Shown piece by piece: positions 60,145-64,000 of a stretch of 64,000 nt of DNA (its first letter is position 1; every line of letters begins with the position of its first letter). Under the pieces are notes generated by a model that saw only the letters and a list, made by a program, of their open reading frames with translations, searched no databases and was not told the DNA's origin. The DNA is from Bacteroidales bacterium (GTDB taxonomy: Bacteria > Bacteroidota > Bacteroidia > Bacteroidales > F082): assembly GCA_028704385.1 (NCBI GenBank), contig JAQVLA010000007.1, positions 1 to 64,000 on the forward strand, written 5' to 3'. A program made the position numbers and the translations under genes.

Positions 60145-61005
60145 ATGGCTAAGAAACAATCTGTATTTCATCATATCAAATCCTATGTGATCATCACATT
60201 TGGGTTGCTTGTGATGGCTTTTGGCTGGACAGCTTTTTTGATCCCAAACGAGTTACTCGGAGGTGGAGTGAGTGGTATTGCAACTTTAGTTTACTGGTCC
60301 ACCGGACTTTCCACAGGTATCACTATTCTGGCTGTTAATGTTGTACTGGTTTTAATTGCGTTAAAAATTCTGGGATTTGGTTTTGGCCTTAAGACCATCT
60401 ATTCTATACTGGTGCTCTCCTTTTTCTTTTCGATGCTTCAGCTCTATTTCCCTGAGCCTCTTGTTAGTGATAAATTTTTATCGGCAATTGTAGGTGGAAT
60501 TCTGGGAGGTGCCAGTGTTGGTTTGATTTTCACTCAGGGTGGAAGCACCGGAGGGACGGATATTGTTGCCATGCTTGTAAATAAATACAGGAATATCAGT
60601 CCGGGAAAAATCATTTTATTTATTGATGTTTTTATTATTTCCAGCTCTTATCTTATTCTTCAAAGCATCGAAACCCTGGTTTATGGTTTTGTTGTGATGG
60701 GTGTGGCCAGTTATACGATTGATTTGGTTTTAACCGGAAACAAACAATCTGTTCAACTATTTATTTTCTCGCGAAATGCGAATGTAATAGCTGACAGAAT
60801 TGGAAATGAAACTGGCAGGGGTGTCACATTCATCAAAGGAAAAGGTTGGTACACCAAAACCGAACACGACATTTTGATGGTGATTGTTAAGAAAATGGAA
60901 TCGCACCGATTATTTAAAATTGTAAGAGAAGAGGATCCTGAAGCCTTTGTTTCGCTAAACACCGTGATGGGCGTTTATGGAAAAGGTTTTGACATTATTC
61001 GTTAA
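60145..61005 (+). CDS. YitT-family membrane protein
   Basis: This 286-residue protein has about five to six N-terminal membrane segments (AFGWTAFLIPNELLGGGVSGIATL; GGILGGASVGLIFTQGGSTGGTDIVA) and a C-terminal soluble DUF2179-like domain (GRGVTFIKGKGWYTKTEHDILMVIV). It is a member of the YitT family, whose transport substrate is not established. I chose ATG 60145 (MAKKQS), since the longer frame begins in the leader region. The gene faces the EamA gene tail to tail. Confidence 0.85.
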   Translation: MAKKQSVFHHIKSYVIITFGLLVMAFGWTAFLIPNELLGGGVSGIATLVYWSTGLSTGITILAVNVVLVLIALKILGFGFGLKTIYSILVLSFFFSMLQLYFPEPLVSDKFLSAIVGGILGGASVGLIFTQGGSTGGTDIVAMLVNKYRNISPGKIILFIDVFIISSSYLILQSIETLVYGFVVMGVASYTIDLVLTGNKQSVQLFIFSRNANVIADRIGNETGRGVTFIKGKGWYTKTEHDILMVIVKKMESHRLFKIVREEDPEAFVSLNTVMGVYGKGFDIIR

Positions 61006-61008
61006 GCA

Positions 61009-61890
61009 TCATAGCATAAAAAATTTCAGCCTCAACTGAGAAACAATCATGCCAGTCAACATCAGCAAGCACCCCATAAGTGCAATCGGGCTAAGTGTTT
61101 CACCAAGGATCAACCAGCCGCCAAAAGCTGCAAAAGCGGCTTCGAGACTGAGAATCAAGGCTGCATGATCAGCTCTTACATTGCGCTGCCCTATTACCTG
61201 AAGTGTGTAACCAATCCCAACAGAAGCCATTCCGGCATATAGTAACGGGATCCAGGCTTCACTGATAGTTGAAGCGTTTAATGGTTCGCCAAAAGCCAGG
61301 CCTGCTATCAAACTTATCACAGCTGTAAATAAATATTGTGATACAGCCAAGAGCCTGAAATCATATTTCGGACTTAGGTAAGACAGGATAATCAGGTGTA
61401 AAGCCCAAAACAAAGCACTTATCAAAACCAGCAGATCACCCGCTTGCATGGAAGCTCCCGGAAATATTGTTAAAAAATACAATCCTGTCAAAGCAAGCAT
61501 AACTCCAAGCCAGGTTAGCCTGGTTGATTGATTTTTTGAACGAAAACTAAGTAATGGGACAAAAACAATGTAAAGGCTGGTGATAAATCCTGCATTGCCA
61601 GCAGTTGTGTATTTTAGTCCAAGCTGCTGGAAAAAAGCAGCAACAAACAATGGGATTCCTGCAAGCAAACCCATGATAAGCGCTGCTTTCGTATTAATCA
61701 GTGGTTTAAATATGCCTTTTTGCAACCATAACAGCGGCGTTAAACTCAGTGCGCCCAGCAAGAATCGAATTCCATTAAAAGTAAGTGGTTGCATATATTC
61801 CATTCCCTGGCGTTGAGCAACAAAGGCAAACCCCCAAATTAACGAAGCCCCAAACAAGCCCAGATGTCCTGCATTCATTGGCCGATTCAT
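61009..61890 (-). CDS. EamA (DMT superfamily) exporter
   Basis: This 293-residue inner-membrane protein has ten predicted membrane segments forming two EamA repeats. The first begins LFGASLIWGFAFVAQRQGMEY and the second starts near residue 145 (LVLISALFWALHLIIL). It carries small metabolites out of or into the cell, substrate unknown. ATG 61890 overlaps the symporter stop (ATGA), so the two are probably co-expressed. Confidence 0.87.
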   Translation of the reverse strand: MNRPMNAGHLGLFGASLIWGFAFVAQRQGMEYMQPLTFNGIRFLLGALSLTPLLWLQKGIFKPLINTKAALIMGLLAGIPLFVAAFFQQLGLKYTTAGNAGFITSLYIVFVPLLSFRSKNQSTRLTWLGVMLALTGLYFLTIFPGASMQAGDLLVLISALFWALHLIILSYLSPKYDFRLLAVSQYLFTAVISLIAGLAFGEPLNASTISEAWIPLLYAGMASVGIGYTLQVIGQRNVRADHAALILSLEAAFAAFGGWLILGETLSPIALMGCLLMLTGMIVSQLRLKFFML

Positions 61891-63674
61891 TCCAGTCGAA
61901 GTTTTTTCCAGGTTTTTGTCAGCAACCAAAGCGAAACTAATCCAATGATAATGAGGAAAATAGAAGTTAAATATTTTGCGTAAAGCAATTCGCCGATAGC
62001 AAATAAGGTGCTATACACAAACAAAACTCCCCAAATCATGGCAAGTATTCCTGTCGGAACGTCCCATTTGAGTCCTTTGGATTTTTCGAGAGATATGCCT
62101 TCATTTTCAGCATCAACCACTATTTTTTTCCAGCCTGGTCCGCCTGGCCGGATACGTTTATAAAAGGCGCGTAAAATTTCTTTATCTGCCGGAGGAGTGA
62201 GGTAAGTAACAATAAGCCACGAAATGGTGGTAATACCCACACCTGCAAGAATTTTAAAGGTTTCGCCGGGATTGTAACCCCAGAAACGCTCTGCTGCCAA
62301 AAACCCAAGTGCTACTATAAAAGAAACAAGCATACCGGTTAGTTCGGTGTAGGCATTGATTCGCCACCAAAACCATCGCAGGATATAAATCAACCCTGTG
62401 CCGGCACCAATCTGAAGCAAAATATGAAAAGCCTGTAAAGCATTTTGAAGCATCAATGCCAGTAAAACCGCGAAAAACATAAGAACAGCCGTAGTAATTC
62501 TACCGGCGATAACCTGTTGCTGTTGTGTAGCTTCAGGTTTTAGAAAACGAACATAAAAATCATTTACGATATAGGACGACCCCCAATTGAGATGTGATGC
62601 AGTTGTGGACATGAAAGCAGCAATTAGTGAAGCCACCACAAGACCAAGAAAGCCATTAGGGAGCCTTTTGAGCATGGCAGGATAAGCCAAATCATGCTGC
62701 ACATATTGTGGATCGATGTTTGGGAAGGCCTGCTGAAGAGATGCCAGATCAGGGAAAACAATGAGTGAAAGCAAGCCTACAATAATCCATGGCCATGGTC
62801 TCATAGCATAATGAAAAAAGTTGAAAAGCAAGGTAGCTCCAATGGCATTTTTTTCATCTTTGGCCGACAACATTCGTTGAGCAATATAGCCACCACCACC
62901 TGGTTCTGCACCCGGATACCATACACTCCACCATTGCACTGCCAGTGGAATTATTAATAATGACACAAACATTTCTGTGTTATTAATATCAGGGATGAGA
63001 TTTAATTGAGGTGCGACTGCAGGATGGGAAAATAGCGTGGCCAGATCGCCAGTTTCTTTGTTTACGAGGATTATGGCTGCCCCGATTGCTCCGGCCATTG
63101 CCAGGCTAAACTGAAAGAAGTCGGAGTATAAAATGCTTTTTAAACCACCCAATGCACTATAAAACACAACGATAACAGCAGCAATGATAAGGGTTTGACC
63201 TGCTGACCATCCCAGCATCACACCACTGATCTTGATCAGTGCAATTGAAACAGATGCAATAACCATAATATTAAAGAATGCACCTAAATAGATAGCCCGA
63301 AATCCCCTAAGAAAAGCTGCCATTTTACCGCTGTACCGAATTTCATAAAACTCCAGATCGGTCAACACTTTAGATCGGTTCCAGAGCTTTGCGTACACAA
63401 AAACGGTTAACATTCCGGTGAATAAAAATGCCCACCATAGCCAGTTTCCGCCAACGCCTTTTTGCCTGACAATATCAGTGACAAGATTGGGTGTGTCACA
63501 CGAAAAGGTGGTTGCTACCATGCTCACGCCCAACAGCCACCAAGGCATGTTACGTCCTGAAAGAAAGAATTCATTATAGCCTCTGCCTGCATTGCGCGAA
63601 GCCCATATCCCGATGCTAATGAGCAACACAAAGAAAACTCCGACAATGATCCAGTCGAGTGTGTTTAAATTCAT
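61887..63674 (-). CDS. Sodium:solute symporter family transporter
   Basis: This 595-residue transporter of the SSS family couples Na+ to solute uptake. About thirteen to fourteen membrane segments are predicted, more than the usual core, with a cytoplasmic domain near residues 480-560 (LTPPADKEILRAFYKRIRPGGPGW). The start MNLNTLDWIIVGVFFVLLISIG and the LSGRNMPWWLLGVSMVATTFS segment are typical of the family's first helices. The substrate is unknown. The peptidase S37 gene follows upstream. Confidence 0.88.
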   Translation of the reverse strand: MNLNTLDWIIVGVFFVLLISIGIWASRNAGRGYNEFFLSGRNMPWWLLGVSMVATTFSCDTPNLVTDIVRQKGVGGNWLWWAFLFTGMLTVFVYAKLWNRSKVLTDLEFYEIRYSGKMAAFLRGFRAIYLGAFFNIMVIASVSIALIKISGVMLGWSAGQTLIIAAVIVVFYSALGGLKSILYSDFFQFSLAMAGAIGAAIILVNKETGDLATLFSHPAVAPQLNLIPDINNTEMFVSLLIIPLAVQWWSVWYPGAEPGGGGYIAQRMLSAKDEKNAIGATLLFNFFHYAMRPWPWIIVGLLSLIVFPDLASLQQAFPNIDPQYVQHDLAYPAMLKRLPNGFLGLVVASLIAAFMSTTASHLNWGSSYIVNDFYVRFLKPEATQQQQVIAGRITTAVLMFFAVLLALMLQNALQAFHILLQIGAGTGLIYILRWFWWRINAYTELTGMLVSFIVALGFLAAERFWGYNPGETFKILAGVGITTISWLIVTYLTPPADKEILRAFYKRIRPGGPGWKKIVVDAENEGISLEKSKGLKWDVPTGILAMIWGVLFVYSTLFAIGELLYAKYLTSIFLIIIGLVSLWLLTKTWKKLRLE

Positions 63675-63685
63675 TTTCGTTTGGG

Positions 63686-64000
63686 TTAATTAGTGATTAT
63701 TCCGAGCCATTCACGAAGCGTATCGTACACTTTTTCTTGTGTTGCTTCGTCAAAATGACGGATACGAGTGGTGTGTGAACCACCTTGCTTTACAATTTTA
63801 AGGGCATCTGTATTACCAGATGGAATTACAGCGGTGGACGACCAGGCATCAAATCCTCCATAGACATAAATAATTTGATTGCCGGATTTTTGAAGGAAAC
63901 GATTGACTTTTTTATTTAATCCTTTTCGAAATCTTGCTTTTTCACCAAGGGGAAGCCCGTGTTTGAAATCGGGTTTTTTCTGATAATGAATGAGTTTGCC
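63686..64000 (-). CDS. Peptidase S37 (PS-10 tripeptidyl aminopeptidase) C-terminal part
   Basis: Only the last 104 codons are inside the window; the gene continues beyond 64000. The segment shows IIYVYGGFDAWSSTAV, with the acid of the Ser-Asp-His triad, then KQGGSHTTRIRHFDE with the catalytic His, and ends EWLGIITN. These match the C-terminus of S37-family secreted tripeptidyl aminopeptidases. It lies upstream of the symporter gene on the same strand, so peptide hydrolysis and solute uptake may be linked, but this is only inference. Confidence 0.7.
   Translation of the reverse strand, partial: GKLIHYQKKPDFKHGLPLGEKARFRKGLNKKVNRFLQKSGNQIIYVYGGFDAWSSTAVIPSGNTDALKIVKQGGSHTTRIRHFDEATQEKVYDTLREWLGIITN

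Overview
The window is a chromosomal stretch of a Bacteroidota bacterium, most likely of the order Bacteroidales or a near relative. The evidence is the gene content: C-terminal type IX secretion (T9SS) sorting domains, the long-form urocanate hydratase, an adjacent pair resembling the glycine-lipid genes glsB and glsA, the HU-SPOR fusion protein, and a division and cell wall (dcw) cluster in Bacteroidota order. Many genes are also preceded by TAnnTTTG boxes, the Bacteroidota -7 promoter element, and clear Shine-Dalgarno sequences are rare. No rRNA or plasmid functions are present.

Region 1 (1-8300) is accessory DNA. All its genes lie on the minus strand, and I read it as a decayed integron-like cassette array. 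Going leftward from about 7.65 kb it holds: a broken tyrosine recombinase; an attI-like dyad; a three-gene AlwI-type restriction-modification cassette; a minimal cassette with no gene; an alpha/beta hydrolase cassette; a YiiX-like lipoprotein cassette; an IS110-family transposase remnant; and a retropepsin-like protease. Each gene or gene group is followed by an imperfect palindrome of 92-132 bp. For each intact cassette the first 7 bases (GTTxxxx) are the reverse complement of the outer box at the start of its own palindrome, which is the rule for integron attC sites. The recombinase lies in the same direction as the cassettes and appears to lack the integron-integrase insertion. Dispersed short repeats surround the region.

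Region 2 (8.3-27.5 kb) is ordinary chromosome. On the minus strand are an alkyltransferase-like protein, trmB, the HU-SPOR protein, kdsB, a deoxynucleoside kinase, a GH3-type acyl-adenylase, an LptF/LptG permease and tgt. On the plus strand are a glycosyltransferase overlapping a sigma factor, and hutU. Two T9SS cargo proteins diverge from an intergenic region with two dyads. Next come a biotin-dependent carboxyltransferase with its biotin carrier, engB, and the glsB/glsA-like pair.

Region 3 (27.6-43.6 kb) is the complete plus-strand dcw operon: mraZ, rsmH, ftsL, ftsI, murE, mraY, murD, ftsW, murG, murC, ftsQ, ftsA, ftsZ, then a YqeY protein. It is preceded by 10-bp-spaced TGGGA boxes that look like an MraZ operator. 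Most genes overlap or nearly touch.

Region 4 (43.6-64 kb) holds the ribosomal operon rplM-rpsI-rpsB-tsf (minus), a trmO copy broken by point mutations, pdxJ, dtd, a queuosine-precursor transporter, an esterase, mutS, a SpoU methyltransferase, a large OmpA/TPR outer membrane protein, corA, a membrane-anchored thioredoxin, metK, tRNA-Gly and tRNA-Leu, a YitT protein, an EamA exporter, a sodium:solute symporter and the 3' end of a peptidase S37 gene cut by the window edge.
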